From Eopsaltria australis (lineage: Eukaryota; Chordata; Aves; Passeriformes; Petroicidae): DNA of 64,000 nucleotides. Made by a program: the position numbers and the translations under genes. The notes beneath the pieces are model-generated. The model searched no databases. It saw only the letters and a list, made by a program, of their open reading frames with translations, and was not told the origin of the DNA. The stretch is taken from the NCBI GenBank assembly GCA_034509425.1, contig JAVTVJ010000068.1:3906001-3970000 (forward strand), in the 5' to 3' direction. Shown here piece by piece: positions 27,154 through 41,300 of the stretch (positions within the stretch are counted from its first letter, which is position 1; each line of letters begins with the position of its first letter).

Positions 27154-30100
27154 ACAATTCTTACAATAGCTTTGTCATATAATACAAAGAATGGTAGAAA
27201 GAATCACCTTGTGCTGCCTGACATTACTTTTAGAGAGTAGAAACGCTCTGAAGCAGAACTGTGCTTCTCTTTGTTTCTGCTGCATCTTGTCCAATATTGA
27301 CATTAATTACCAGTTTACATTGTATTTCTATTTGCATGGGAGACCTTAGGAACTCTCTACTGGAAAAATACATTTCTTTGCTGTTTCATACCACAGAAAT
27401 ATTCATTAAGAAAATATGTCAAGTCTCTTACCTAGTTGGTTTTATTAAGTATTTGGGTTTATTAACTTCACTGGGTTTTATTAAGTTTTCTGCCACTGGC
27501 TTAAAGGACACCCTTACCAGGAAAGGAAGTTAATGAAGCTTCTATTTCCATATTATACTTATATTGGGAAGATCATCTGCACCCTCATTCAGAGCTGGTC
27601 AAATGTAAATAAGGATATTTTTACTAGGAGTTACTCTAGAGTCCCTCAGGCCACTTAATTCAGTTTAATTAATATGATTGAGAACTGATTCTTATGCTTT
27701 CCTGTGTAACCTCAACTTCTTGCGAGTCCTCTAGGAACAGAGATTATTGGCCTTTGATTAAGGGAGGTTATTAGTTTCTTTATTATAATTTTTAATTTAT
27801 TTGTAGTAACCGTATTTGAATTTGTTAAGCTTCAGGAAACACTCCAGTAAACTTGTGAGTGCAGTTTCCATATAAGAAGGAAACAGATCTGACAAGTCAC
27901 TGTACATTCACACAAACACAACAGATCTTAGAACAGGCTCTAAAATTCAAATTAAGGCAGAGGATCTACAAATACATCCTCTTGCACTGAAAAATGAAAT
28001 AAAGCATTTGGTATTGGGGGAAACAAATAAATGTTTACTGCTAGAAAAATGTGCTCTCCCTGCTGCTTCGCCAGCCCAGGATGATTTTCTGCAATGCAGC
28101 TCTCCAAAGTCGACCCAGTAGATCTTTTCCAGGAACAAGAGGTGCAGGAAGGACCAAGTGAAACATCACTACAGCTGAGTTGCGGTGTGCCATCAGTTGA
28201 GTAACTTGAACGGAAACATTTTTGATGTTGAAGATGTTAGAGGAAATGTTACCTGCAACACTGGCTTCTTTGCAGACTTTTTCTAGATATCTTGTGAAAA
28301 TAAGGCTTCAAAGAAAACAACAAAAAAGGATGGGGTGAGTCTTCTCAAGCAATGCACGATGTTTTTTGATAAAATCAGACCAAGTTACTGTGCCTGGTGA
28401 AAAGAGCAACGAGACAACTGAAAAAAAAGTGATGGAGATACCTAAGAGAAAGACTGAAGTTTGAAAAAGTGACTGTCCATACAGGCTAGTATTACTTTCA
28501 GTGAAGAAAACAGGGTTACCCTACTCATTCTGAAGATCAACACATCAAGACACTTCTCCAAACATTGCAGACTCTGCTATTACCTCTAGCATGGGCACTG
28601 CAGAGAGCTAGAGTCTTACCTAGATTAGGCTGAACCCTGTTAATTGAAAAGAGGCAATCACACTGATTTCACTTCTGCTAAACATTTAAACCCTTTTTAT
28701 TACATTATTTGAAAGCATATAGTTGTTTTGCTGACTTTTTCTGAGAGCACAGGATCAGTTTTCCATCTGAACATAGGTGTTGGCAGCATATGGAAGATGT
28801 CATGGTGGCTGTAATCATCATTTCCAAAAAAAACAAAGGCACGTGCATACAGACAAAATAATGACTTTGTTTTTTGATTTTGCTTCTCACTGCAGTGAAT
28901 TTTATATTTAAACTAAATGCACAATAAACAAAGTGCAAATACCAGAAAAAACTGATCTGTGCTTTCATAGTCAGCGTTGCCATAAGAGCTACGTCTCCTC
29001 AGGTATCAGGAAAACAAAAAGATAACATTAATTTTCATGCTTCTAAATTATGAGTTGTAGGAAATCTTGGCAACTCCTTTATAAAGTAGTCTTTTTGATT
29101 TTAAATTATAGTCCCAATGACAAGTTCATCTTGTCCCTGTGTGCTACAATGATTATGGACACACGACAGAACACAGAACACTCCTGCCTTGCATTGACTC
29201 TTCTTATGGAAAGATACAGGGACTGAGGTGTTGTTTTGGGTTGACTGTAGGCTTCTGCAGCTTCCAAAGTGAAGAAACAGGTCTTGAATACTGGAGAGGT
29301 ATTGAGTGTGTGTGCCTTCTCCTGGCTGTTCATGAATGGTCCTTGCCTAGTGATGGTTGTTGTGTTTGTCTGGCATGAATATGTGAGTTTTGAGGTGCTT
29401 TAAAAAACAAACGTTCCCCAAATGCAATTTTTAATTGCCATTTTGGCTATGTATGGGATGAGTCATTCCTGTGATGAGTCTTTGTTAATGGTAAATTATC
29501 ACCTTAAAGGGAATATTCTTAGCCACAGATTTTGGTTTCAGACCATCCTGAATCATCCTGAGGCAGCTCTCATTTGAAGTAGCAGATTCCCACTGAAGTC
29601 CTTTCTAATCTTTGGAAAAGATGACACAAAGGCTGAAGAGTCAGACCACAGGTTCACACTTCTTTTCAACATTGCTTTGGTGAACACATGTCCCTGATAG
29701 CATTTAAAGGGCAGGGGAGCAGCATTCAGGCTTCATGGGGTACATATCTATCAGCTCCACAGGCTTGTTGTAACTCTGAATCTCCAGCCTTTTCTGGTGT
29801 CTAATTCCAGTAATGCACAAAGCTGGGATCTTTGGAACACTTCCATGTAACTGTGGCATTTGTTTTGTCTCACAGTCTGCCTACAGCTGGTGGTGGCATA
29901 CCTGCCTTCAGGAAGCCTGAGGTAAGTGCAGATTCCAGCTGGTACCAGCACATTCCAGCATTGTCCTAAGGAAGCTCCAAGACTTGATTCTGTCAGTAGC
30001 CAGGAGAAGCTGCAGATGCAGCGGCAGTGAGGTATGGACATCATGACACCAGCCCTGGTACAAGCTATTGGCCCAAGTGAGCTGGCCCTCTGCATCAGAG

Positions 30101-31004
30101 CACTGCAAACTCACACTCCAGGTTGCCTTCCAGTAACTTGCTTGCATGGCAGTTTTCCTAAGCCAAACAGAAATATGAGTTGAGCTGAGAGATTCAAGGT
30201 CATCTTTCAGTGGAGACATGCTTGTATTTGAGATTTATAGCACCCTGCATAAAATCATGACTTACTGCTTATGCCATGGAAATTTCAATTCCCATGACAA
30301 TCCAATCTTCTTCAAACCTAGTTAAGAGATGCCTTATTATAGCTCTTGAAGTAGATCACAAAGCCTGAAATTCCCATTAGATTAATTAATGTTTTGAAGG
30401 CACACTCCTAAGACACTCTGTGAGAGTCCAGGACGAGAAATAAATTCCATCATGACACCCACCCTGGTACCGCCTTCCAAAATGCCCAAACCTTTCAGGG
30501 TAGCTCATCACTCATGTGCCACGAGTGAAATGTTTATTAGATGCTCTGCATCTGTCCCCCCTGTCTTTGCCGAATGTTTTCTTGAATCTCTCTGGACACA
30601 AATTCTATTACTATTTTTAAATTGGCTTTCAGAACCTGTTAATCCTCTCTGTTCTTCAGTAGTTCTGTGAGTCTCTCTGCATTCCTGAAAGATTATTTTA
30701 ATGTCATAGATATCAGAATTTCTTTTTAAATGTAAGTTTTAATCTATACTTTAATATAATTCTTATTATCAGCAGGAAATTAGGATAGCATCCAGGCAAT
30801 TTGCAGAAAACTAGGACATGAGAAAGTGCAGTAAGCAAGAAGCCTTCAGTAAGTGTATAAGTGCAGGATAAATGTTTATTTCATATAAATTTATTTAAAT
30901 AAATTTATTGCTTATCTTGATTATTTGCCATATTGATATCTCTGGAGATGCTGGAAAGAAGTGAGAGAAAAATCTGTTTTGCTATGGTTTTGTCTGCCAG
31001 AATA

Positions 31005-31107
31005 TGCTGGTTTTGGCTGGGATAGAGTTAATTTACTTCATAGTAGCTGGCATGGGGCTGTTTTGGATTTGTGGTGAAAACAGTGCTGATAAGACACAGA
31101 TGTTTAG
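31005..31107 (+). mobile_element. 5' fragment of an avian endogenous-retrovirus-type LTR
   Basis: The sequence TGCTGGTTTTGGCTGGGATA followed by GAGTTAATTTACTTCATAGT and AGCTGGCATGGGGCTG resembles the start of an LTR family that I recall as common in bird genomes. It stops after about 100 bp, where the GGAA microsatellite begins. No coding retroviral sequence is attached. Confidence 0.6.
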
Positions 31108-31120
31108 AATCATAGAAAAG

Positions 31121-31369
31121 GAGGGAAGGAAGGAAGGAAGGAAGGAAGGAAGGAAGGAAGGAAGGAAGGAAGGAAGGAAGGAAGGAAGGAAGGAAGGAAG
31201 GAAGGAAGGAAGGAAGGAAGGAAGGAAGGGAAGGAAGGAAGGAAGGAAGGAAGGAAGGAAGGAAGGAATGAAGGAAGGAAGGAAGGAAGGAAGGAAGGAA
31301 GGAAGGAAGGAAGGAAGGAAGGAAGGAAGGAAGGAAGGAAGGAAGGAAGGAAGGAAGGAAGGAAGGAAG
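31121..31369 (+). repeat. (GGAA)n microsatellite, about 250 bp
   Basis: Nearly pure tetranucleotide repeat, with small interruptions near 31229 and 31268. Long open frames on both strands (repeated Lys-Glu-Gly-Arg, or Pro-Ser-Phe-Leu on the other strand) come only from the repeat and are not genes. The tract directly follows the LTR fragment and a short AGAATCATAGAAAAG stretch. Confidence 0.98.
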
Positions 31370-34231
31370 ACCAATCCCAGGTCCAGCTTTGATCCAGCTG
31401 ACAGGGGGCCTGAGTCCTGGGATGTGTGCACCCAGGCTTAACAGGGATACCTTTTTATAGATAAGTTTTCCCTGCCCTGGAGCTAAGTTTTTCACTTTCT
31501 ATGCAAATTAATTATTACACACAGTTTGTTCTTCTAGACCTTGCTGGAAATGGGTCAGAGGGTTCAGGGATCTTTGGTGATCTATCCTGGAGATGGCAGA
31601 ACACCTGCCTGCCCATGGGAATTGGCTGCATGGGACTGAGCTGCCAGCTGGGAGTAAACCAGAACACAAATCTTGCTGTCATTCAGAGTGACCTGCAACA
31701 GATGGAAGGGTAGGCCCAACTTCCCACTCTTGTGGTGTGCTGCCAGGCCACAAATATATATGGCTTTTTTCCCCCTAGTGGATGGAAATTAGAGGGGATG
31801 GAGCAGAGCTTCATTTCTTCTGGCTGTGCCAGCTGAAGTAGAACAGATAATTTTAAAAGTTCTCCAGTGTTCTCTTTAGTTCAGAGGTGCAACTTCCACC
31901 CTGATCCCCTGTCAACCCTCCCCCAAAAGCTAGAAGAAGGAATAAAAACTATTTGCTTTTTATATCTTGGACCACATCCCTAATGACTGCCTATCAAACA
32001 TCCAGGTTTACTCCTCTCTCTCTCTCTAGGAAAAGTTTCCCAGCTAAAAGCATCTAGTTTGCAAGGTATGACACCAACTTCTGGAGCTTGCACACCCCCT
32101 TCACACTCTGCTCCCGCTCTCTCTGGGGTCAGCTGCCCTCATGGTCCCCTTCAAAGGGAATTGGCTGTGACAGTTGTATCTGAAGGCTTTTGCAGCTAAT
32201 AAAAAAATAACCCTGGCTTTTGGTGACCTGTAGTTCATGCCCTGATTCCATGAAAGGTCTAGTAATAAGTTTTTCTACCTCACATGGTGATGAACAGTGA
32301 CTGATGTTTGAGAGCTAAGTCAGCCTTTCACAAAAATTTCATTACTCTGTTTCACCAGGTCAAAAGGCTTAGGAAACGAGGCACTTAAAGAGCTGTGACA
32401 GAAGGAGCGGTGAATGAGCAGGAAATGAAAAGGGCTTGTTGCCTGCAGCAGTTCCCGCTGCACTGACTCAGGAGGAGCTGTCTGAGAAGGGACTCTCATT
32501 GTTCTGGCATCTCCATTACCAGGGAGAGGAATGAATTCTTCACTGCAGCACCTCACCCAGGAAACACAGCCAGAGCCCATGGGTCGGGTTGTCAACGGGA
32601 CCAGAATATTTCAGACTGCCATTTCAGCACGTCCCCTCTGCTCCTCCTCCTTACCGTCCCGGGAACTCATTCCTTCTCTCTTCTGCATTTGTACTTACAA
32701 GAAAATACTGTGGTCTGCATGTATGAAGTATTTGATGATCCATATGCAAGTTGTACCCCCATCATACATACTTTATTGGAAATATAAATTAACTCTGTTC
32801 TCTTGTGTACTTTTAAAAGATATGAAATTGCTCCGTGTAACATTTTGGTTGTTTGATTGTTCCACCTGTTTATATATTATCTCTGAGCCAGTTAAATTAT
32901 TACAGATGTAAAGGTAATATAGAGAATGGAGACAGTCTCTGTTGTTGACTGCAGGGGTGAGAAGGGAAGAGAGCAAATCTGACAACACAGGACCATGTAG
33001 TCTAATGTAAAGAGCTGTAAATTGTAGACAGCTAGACATGAACTATGCTGAGTACTCAGGAGACTGGAATGGGGAAGTGTCAAGGGGTAAAGTCCTACTA
33101 AAGCTGTCCACTGTTCCTCTGTCTTTTCCACCCAAGCCCTCACTCAACCTACTGTCCTCCCTTCAGGACATGAGCCCAAGTATATCTACTCTGTGGAAAG
33201 GGATGCCTTCTCTGTCTTCCCTGAGTGCTGCAAGTGCAGGATATGAAGATTTTGGTGGGCAAATAGATAAAGTGAATTCCCGAAGTCTCCTAGAGGGGTT
33301 TAGGCAAAGCAAAGGCTTGATGTGGTGCAGTATCCATGGCAGAGCTCCATCAATAGCAAGTGGACCTTGGAAACCATGCAGTGATCCTCATTGTCTCCAG
33401 TGGTCTCCATTCCCTTTGTATGGAGGAGGGAGCCGCCCAGGGTGGCATCCTGGTTGCCCCCCTGTGTGCTCAGGCACCAGGAAGAGGTGGAAATCCATGA
33501 TGGGGAAAAGGTGCAGAATTGTGCTGCTTCTTGTACCTGTATTCCTGCCTTCAATGTGACCTTTTTTCCTGCACCATCTGATGGAGTGGGGGAAGTCATT
33601 CAAGCAAGTATCTTTATAAATGTACTGTCATTCCTAATCTGTAAATACCACAAACCAAGAAGAAGAGAGAGAAGTAACAAAACCATGAATATCATCCTCC
33701 CTCATTGCCCCAAGGAAAGTGAGAAATAAATGCTCTTGTGGCTGGGTCCTCCCACTGAGAGCATCTTCTTCTCTGTGCAGGGAGGATTTCAGAGGCCTAA
33801 TGATGCATGTCACTCCTTGATGCTGCAACTGAGACTGTATCCTGCCGTGGCACCATGCCTGGGAAAAAGTGTAATTGTTGAAGCCTGACCTCAGAGGCTG
33901 AAAAGAAAGGAACTGCATATGTGTGTGTCTTAGAAAAGACATTGAATCTGGGATACAGCTGACAGTACACCAGGTCCCTGGGTTAAATATCAAGCTATTG
34001 TATACAGTGCAAAAGGCTTGGGAAAGGGGAAAAGCTGATGACTACACATTAGCTGTCAAAGAATCCATTAACATGTGGCCTCTAGAAAGTTCTTTATTGG
34101 GCAGCATTTTTACTTTATTTGGGAAAAAGGAAGTGGGGATGGAGACATTCTCATCTGCACTATGGAGTAGTGGAGCAAAATAAAGGCATGATGTGAAAGC
34201 ACAATGGATTTTGCAAAATTTGTTTGAAAAT
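31370..34231. other. No gene seen
   Basis: Unique-looking sequence with a short CT repeat near 32016-32027. A 173-residue frame at 33038-33559 has no recognisable motif and I do not call it a gene. Confidence 0.55.
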
Positions 34232-34850
34232 ACTGTGGGAAGGCATGACTGCAGCAAGATGCTCTGCCCTGGAATGAAGTCAAGCAGATTGGACAATGTC
34301 CTGTTTGCAAAGCTACCATAGTGGATTGAGAAGGGCTGCCATGTGCTGGTTTTGCTAATTATGCTAAAAGCAGCCTGGCTAACTAACCCTGAATTATCAT
34401 CCTGATAGTCAGGCAAAGATTTGGCAGACATATGATGGGCAGACAATCATTTTATACTATAAAAGGCCACTTTCATACAGTTAGGTTCTTCCAACATATT
34501 CCTCATTGGAGTGTGTGAAGTTTACTCTTTTGAGTAGGGGAGACACCCCCCAAGGATATTACTTGAGGTTAAAAGAAAGGGATCTGCCCACAAGCACTGG
34601 TATGGTGAGTAACATTAATCTCTACTTAATAATTGTTTCTTGTTGCTAGCTTTAATATAATTGCTTTGATATAGTGCACTATACTATACTATACTGTACA
34701 CTGCTGGTAGTTTTAGCTTTTTATACTATGTATAAATAAAACACTACTATTAAGATCTTTTGTCTACTCATTTATCATGATAAATAATTCGTTTTATATA
34801 AATCTATCTGATTAGCCATCATTAAAGCCATTGACAGTCTGTGGCTAAGA
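34232..34850 (+). mobile_element. Possible solo LTR (tentative)
   Basis: The stretch has an LTR-like layout: a TG start, a TATA-like box (ACTATAAAAGGCC) near 34458, an AATAAA near 34735 and a T-rich tail. I did not find a matching target-site duplication or clear terminal inverted bases, so both ends are guesses. It could also be ordinary intergenic sequence. Confidence 0.3.
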
Positions 34851-35364
34851 TCAGATCCATGTGCCCCCAGGCTCCTCTCTGAGAAAGAGTTCAGCACACA
34901 AGGGGGTCCTTTCTGCACCTCAGCTCAGTGGCAGGGCTTCTCTAATAGACTTTGCCTGAAGCTCCCACAACAATGACTTAAAGGCTCCTCATGCTGTGGT
35001 ATTACAGCTGTGGAGTGTAGGATGAAAATGAAAAACATCTCTCTATATTAGATGATGAAAGCCTAAGTACAATACAGCATGAAGGACCAGCAGCACACAT
35101 TGGGTGGTGAGATCATGCCCTGATACAGATTATGCAAAAGCAGAACCAATACAATAGTCAAAAGAGTAAAAGGTAAAATCTTTAGAAATATTCAGTGATG
35201 TCCTCTGTAGGTATTCTTCCATCTGAGTCCCCATAGCACTACTAAAGGCAAAAAAAAATCACAGGGAAAGACAGAGACACATCTACTGCTCACCTATTAA
35301 GAAATCTCTTTTTTGTCATTATATGTCCTTAAATCATTAAATTAACAGACAGACTTTGCACTTT

Positions 35365-36140
35365 GTAGCTCTTTGAAAGGATCTGTGCTGGAACTCATGT
35401 TATTCCACATGTTCATATGTCATCTGGAAAAATGAAGCAATGAAATTTCCTGATGATACTCTATTATTTAAGGCAATAAAATGGAATTCAACTGTGAAGA
35501 GTTGCAGATGGCTCACAGTACCAAGTGATTGTGAGAAAAATGGCAGATGAGATGCTGATAAATATGAAGTATTGCACATGGAAATAAACATTCTTAACCA
35601 TGCATAACAGTGATGAGCTCTAAATTAGCTATCAGCAAGCAGGGAAAAAATATCTTTGAGTTACCATTGGCAATTTCAATAAAATCTCAATGCCATACTC
35701 AGGAGCCATCAAAAAAGTAAATAGAACATTAAGAATTCTTGAGAAAGGAACAGAGAACAAACAGAATAATAATCCTCTGTCACTGCATGATCATATTGTC
35801 AATGTTATGTGCTGTTCAGATTCTTTCCTCCTCCAGGAAAACAGGAGTAGAATACATATATATGAAGGCAAGAGCACTCAAAGCCTTGGAATAGCTTTTG
35901 TATGAAGGTTAAAAAGTTCAAAATGTTTTCAACTTTGAAAGAAAAGCCTTAAAAAGAAGCCTGTGTACCTTCATGTGTATACAGCCATGAAAGGCATGTA
36001 GTGGTGAATAGAGACTCATATTCACTATTTCTCACAACAAAATAGGTAAAGGTCAACTGATTAAATTCTCAGGCAGCCTGTTCAAAACTTTAAAAGAAAT
36101 GGTGGTTGTCTTTCATATGGTGGTGCCAGGCATTTCAGAC
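35365..36140 (+). mobile_element. Ancient CR1 LINE, end of ORF2 and 3' region
   Basis: Divergent copy of an old CR1 lineage. GGATCTGTGCTGGAACTCAT, TCCTGATGATACTCTATTAT, GTGAAGAGTTGCAGATGGCT and GCCATCAAAAAAGTAAATAG match the order seen in old reptile and bird CR1 elements. The many substitutions and stops show an inactive copy much older than the 60-950-bp CR1 tails elsewhere in the window. Confidence 0.75.
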
Positions 36141-36699
36141 CAGGATAAAGGCCATAAAATACTGCATTTTGTCTATAATTCAAACAATATCAGAGATTAT
36201 TTCTGGACACAAGCACTGTGAGCAGCCTCAAACACAGCCTGGCTAGAAGAGGAAAATTACTGAACAGAACAAAATGTCTGCTGAAAGATATTGACAGAGA
36301 AAATTCCTGCCAGCCTGGGAGCTGTGAGCCTGGGAACCAGGCCTGAGAACCAGAAAGAGACTTGAAAAGTGCAGCAGCTGCTCTCTTTGAAATACACCCA
36401 GGGTGCCTAGGAACTGCAGACATCCTGAGATACCACCAAAAAGTGCAAAAACAAGGGGCTGTAATCACAATTTATGATCTGAAAAGGTGAAAGAGAGTCT
36501 AGAAAAATAAACATTTATCTGAAAAAGTCAGAAAACATCACCGATCATTTGTTATATGTGAAAAATCAAGTTTTGCAGCATCTACTGGCTGCTTGAAGGG
36601 ATGATGTCTACATCCTCTTATGCCTCTGCGATATGAAAAGAACTTAATTTTTATGCAAAATGAGTAAAACAACTGTGAATAATGCATGCTGCATGCATT

Positions 36700-37340
36700 T
36701 TTTCTTCCTTAAACAGGCTGAATTCTCCACATGAACTCTTCACAAGATCTTGGACTCTCGCTGGGGATCCAGCTGACAGACTGCGAGCTCTGTGACGTGA
36801 GATAACCTCTGAAGTGAGAGTCTCTGTTATCTTACTAGACACCCTTTGGGCCCACTTTTGGCAATTTGGTTTGTTCTCCCACCTGTGGGATGGTTTGGCC
36901 CCTTCTGCAGTCTGTTTAACTCATTTGACACAGGTATTATAGATCTGTGTAAGTCATCTGTCGTAAGCCTGTGTGCTGCTGATTGTTGATAAGCTTGTTT
37001 CACTAGGGATGAGACTGTAGTAACCTGTAATAGTACCCACACCTGTTAGTGGCTGTTGGTTGCTATAATATTGATTGCTGCTACACAATTGATTGTTGCC
37101 ATACCACTGGTTGGTGCTGTATTGACTGCTGATAGTAATTTGTAAAGGCTTGAGAGGTAGAAATGTAAACTTTATTGATAAAATGTATCTTTGCATAGCA
37201 TTTGTGGTGATCTATAATAAAAACAGAGAAATGTAGAAGATAAAGCCTCTTGTGTGCTTGTGCATTAAAAAATCCCACAAACCCACAGTCATGATCTCTA
37301 TATACCCATGGGCTGGGTAACCTTTTAGGCCATGACAACC
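36700..37340. other. Unassigned repeat-like stretch with TTGATTGCTG-type degenerate motifs
   Basis: Between 37020 and 37140 variants of TTGNTTGCTG / GGTTGGTGCTG recur irregularly. An AATAAA lies near 37216. The layout could belong to an old LTR, but I cannot match it to a family and see no terminal repeats or duplication. Confidence 0.25.
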
Positions 37341-37489
37341 AGTCACTGGCCCAGCTGGACCTGGGAGAGCTTGCACTCTCCTGGAGAGCTGCAGGACATA
37401 CCTGATGAATTAGTGCAGGCCAGGGAACTGTCTGTCTACAGCCGATTTTAGAGGGTAAAATAGTTCCACAGTACAGATGTGCTCACATT

Positions 37490-38345
37490 GCTCTTCTGAC
37501 ATTCCCCAACTGGCCTCTATCTTCATTAAACCACAGTGCCCAAAACTGGACAAGATATTCCTGCTCAGTTCTTACTGACACATTGGGTGTTTTGCCAACT
37601 CCATGTGTGTTTATAGATCATGGTACGTTGTTTGCCTTTTTCATAACAGTACAGCATTGTTGTGTTCTGTTTGTGATCCTTCTCCAAAACAGCAACCTGG
37701 CTATTTATTAAATGTACTGTGCCCAAGCAGTTGGGTGCTCATCTCTGGAGCATTCCCTTGCAGTTGTCCTTGCTTTTCATCCCCTTTCTCTATATTGCCA
37801 AGATAACTTTGAACCTGAAACTTGTGTTCCAACCAAACTTTGCATCACCTGCAAGGGTGTGATTGGGATTGCCAATGCAATCACTGGGCAGAATTGGAAA
37901 AGAAAAACCTCTGGAAGAGCCCTTGCTGACACTTTACATTTTGCTGTTGAAGTAATTCTCAATATAGATACAGAACATGTTTTGGATTCACCATCTAGCG
38001 ATTTAATCCATGCTGTATTTCTTTTGCTGACTTATAAGAACGTCATGTGAGATCAAATCAAAAGAGTTCCCAAAGTGAAGTTTTATAGATTAGTTCCAGG
38101 TCTGCTTTCCTGCTGCAGAGGAAAATTAGATTTTTTGTAATACAATTTGCTCCTTACAAATCCCCACTGCCTCCTTAACTTTCTTTATCTTTCAGGTACT
38201 TTCTAAATAGTTCATCATTTGATTAAAATAATTTCTTAAGCTCACTAACATGTAATTCTCCACATCCTCTTTTTTCATAATTATTGGGAGAGTCACCAAC
38301 GTTGATGGGTCCTTCAGAAGAGGAGGGAAGCAAAATGATTGCTAT
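37490..38345 (-). mobile_element. Ancient CR1 LINE coding-region remnant (reverse orientation)
   Basis: On the + strand the stretches CACATTGGGTGTTTTGCCAA, TTTGCATCACCTGCAAGGGT and AAGAACGTCATGTGAGATCA correspond, in reverse, to the conserved middle part of CR1 ORF2 (the last to a reverse-transcriptase segment). The copy is strongly decayed, with no intact frame. Edges are approximate. Confidence 0.65.
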
Positions 38346-41300
38346 TGAATTCATATCCTAGTTCAGCTGATCAGGTCCAGTGTAAATAATGAGAATGCTC
38401 ACCATTCCTGGTGGCTTCCCTAACCTGACATGACAATTCTGAAACACATCCTCAGAAAAGGCACAGAGTAGCAATGTCTTTTTTACACTCTGCATTTTAG
38501 CCAAACTCCTACCAAGTCTGCTCTCTTGTGGGAGGTACAGCAGTAGCAGAAGTCAGCTGTGTGGACAGGCCTGCTGAGGTCATCACAGAAACTGGGTGCA
38601 GTGGGCAAGAGGGAAGAAGGGAAAGAAGGAGGATGGAAGAGCAACTGTGCAAGGGCTGGCATAAGTAGTTCCCAATTTTTCTACAGAAATGTGCCCACAG
38701 ACTAGACAGGATCAGGCTGAGATGAGACACAACTCTGTTGTACACAGTCAACATGCTTTTCTGCTTCTTTCACAGCTCACTGCCCATGGAAGGAGGGAAA
38801 GCATTGAGTGAGGAAGGAAGAAGGCGCATGGTGATCAGGGCACCTCAATATTTCCACAGCAAAGTACTTTACACTGAATAAAACACTTCCTTGTTCCTGT
38901 ATCCTGTTCTGTGCCTATGCCTTCAGCTCATACACAGGGTTGTCACACACTGTGGTGGCTTGTTGTCTCCTGTTGGTTAGGAGGAAATAAAGTAAAATTA
39001 GCTGTGAAATTAGCTGAAATGTCAGGCTCTGACTTGCTGACAGCCCTTATCAGCTTCCAAGATGAGTCATGACTAACACCACCTGCCAGCCTCCAGGGTC
39101 AGCATGCCAGGTCCAAACCAGGGTCCTAGGAGAGAGATGGGGAACAGGAACCACACTGCCCTATCTGAATCTGCCTGTGCCTGCAGCTGTGGGGCTGAGA
39201 TCAGCTCTGACCTCTGTCACAGCTGCCCACCGGTAAGAATGCCTGGTGGGCTTCCCCCAGCTGGTGACACCACTCCACCTCAGGTGCTTGTCCACCTTTC
39301 CAAGGCTGGCCCAGAGGCCCTGATCCCCAAGGCTCTCCTGCAGCAATCGATATTCCAGCAGGGTCAGTCAGTGGGGCTCTGTAGGGTGTCTGGGACCCAA
39401 TCAACCCAGATCCTCAGGGGACTGAGCCTCAAAGGGGAGGCTGCAGTGCAACATGCACCACCACTGACCAGGGGCCTTCTGCTAAATCTGGGGGAGGGGG
39501 GAGGGGGTGGGAAGTCTTATTTCCCAACAGGACACCTCAAAAAATTCAATTGAATCCTTAAATTCTTGGCTTATCAAAGACACATTTTACTTAAAATTGA
39601 GAACAGCCAAGAGGTCCAGAGTTCTTGCTTTGAAAAAAAGCAGGTAAGCAGAGTTATTGAAAGTGTTTGAGCTCTGAAAAATAGATATTTCAGTGAAAGC
39701 AGGGTTCCTTCCAAGAAACTGTTCTATAGTAATACATCTAAATAAACAAATATAAATAAATATTATTCATTAATAATTCAATTTGGGGGTTTTCTTGGCA
39801 ACTTTCAAATAGAATATATTTTATCAATTCAGAGCTCTGGATTTCATCTTAAAAAATGAGAAAAAGTTATTCTTTCATCTATCTTTGTCTACTTTGGGGG
39901 AAATAATTTCTGTATGATTACAGGGCTATTTTTCAAAAGTTCATCAGTTCTTATAAATGGATCAGGATCACCTTGGGCAGCACTGTGCAGAGCAAAGTTC
40001 CTAATAGTGGATGGGAGAGGATAATCTTCTGCTTTCTCCATCCACTGAGCATTTTTCCATAGTCCAGCCTGACAGAAATTGCAGTTAAAATATGAGAAAA
40101 GCTAATGTAAGGGTTTGATTTTTAAAAACACCTAAATTATAGGAATATAGTTAGTGTTGCTTAGCACAATGCCCCAGATAACAAAAATCTTATGAAATAA
40201 ATAATGATTTCATTCTTCAATAGATTACATATTTAACGATTAAAGATAACTTTTCTGATATAATAGTTTTACACTATGTAAAGGCTTTAGGAGATGACAG
40301 TACTCTGCTTAAAAATGTAAAATTATAGAAAAGAAAAAAGCACAGGCTGGAAAGAAAAATAACTGTCTCATTGACAGACTTCAGGCTCCTGTCAGCAGGA
40401 AGGTCACTGAGTGGGAACATACATCTTCATCATGGACTGCCCCAGGTACTCAGCATCCTCATCAGGACCTGCAAGCAGACACACACTCACTTCTGGTAGA
40501 CCACAGGCATGACAGAGGTTAGCAGAGAGGTCAGCAAACACCAGGGACTAGGGCAAGGGAGCACTTTGAGGAAAGTGCATGAGTGTCGGTAAATGCCAAT
40601 TATACATCAAGGCAAGAGAGAGGAGAGGCATTCCTGCCTAGAAAACCAGGGTGTCTGAAAGGTGTGTTGGTCTTTCAGAGGAGAAGTGATCTCTGTCGAA
40701 AATGCTTCGGTAAAAAGCGTAAACAGAAAGATTAACCTGGAGAATGAACTCGGAGAGATTAATATTCAGTTGTTTCTTAGTATCACAGCTCTAGGGAACA
40801 AAGTCCAGCAAGAGCAAACAGTTGGAGAAAAGAGAGCTGGACCCAGACCTTTCAACTGGGAAACCAAAGAAGGATACCACCGGAAAATGACTACTGAAGT
40901 GCCTGGAGGAGCTTGTCTTGGCGTCAGGGTGACACTGACATGACAAGAGTGCTCTTGAGCTGTTTCTGAGGCTGAGAAACAGCTGTGCAGGTATACGAGT
41001 ACCAAACTGCCTGTACAGCCTGTAAACCAGTCAAGGAGTACTCAGGCTGAGATCTTCTCTTACACTGGAACTTTATGTTTTCTATTAATCCTGCAGAGGT
41101 AATGGGTTCGTGTTACATGGAGGGAATGCAAGGCTCTAAATAGGAGCAATAACCATCTATGCAATTGCCTGTGTTTCAAGTGTAATACAGATTCATTATT
41201 TTATCATTGAAAGTTATACTGTGCTTTTTAAAAATATGTCTGACTCTTAATTAACTCAATGTGCTCATCTTTCTAACACTTATCACAAACAATTTGTGAA

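Larger units (their letters stand above)
17671..31004. other. Gene-free intergenic stretch downstream of GRPR
   Basis: Apart from the CR1 fragments at 18921, 20240 and 26692 and a short simple repeat, I see no gene. Open frames here are under 180 residues, show no recognisable domain and have no splice or codon support. The longest (21863-22402, + strand) lies in a moderately GC-rich stretch and looks like chance. Confidence 0.65.

Noticed and set aside
31004..31495. Open frames of up to 155 residues across the GGAA tract on both strands
   Set aside because: They exist only because a tetranucleotide repeat has no stop codon. The protein is pure low-complexity repeat.
33038..33559. A 173-residue + strand frame
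   Set aside because: No domain, no known family and overlapping frames of similar quality on the other strand.
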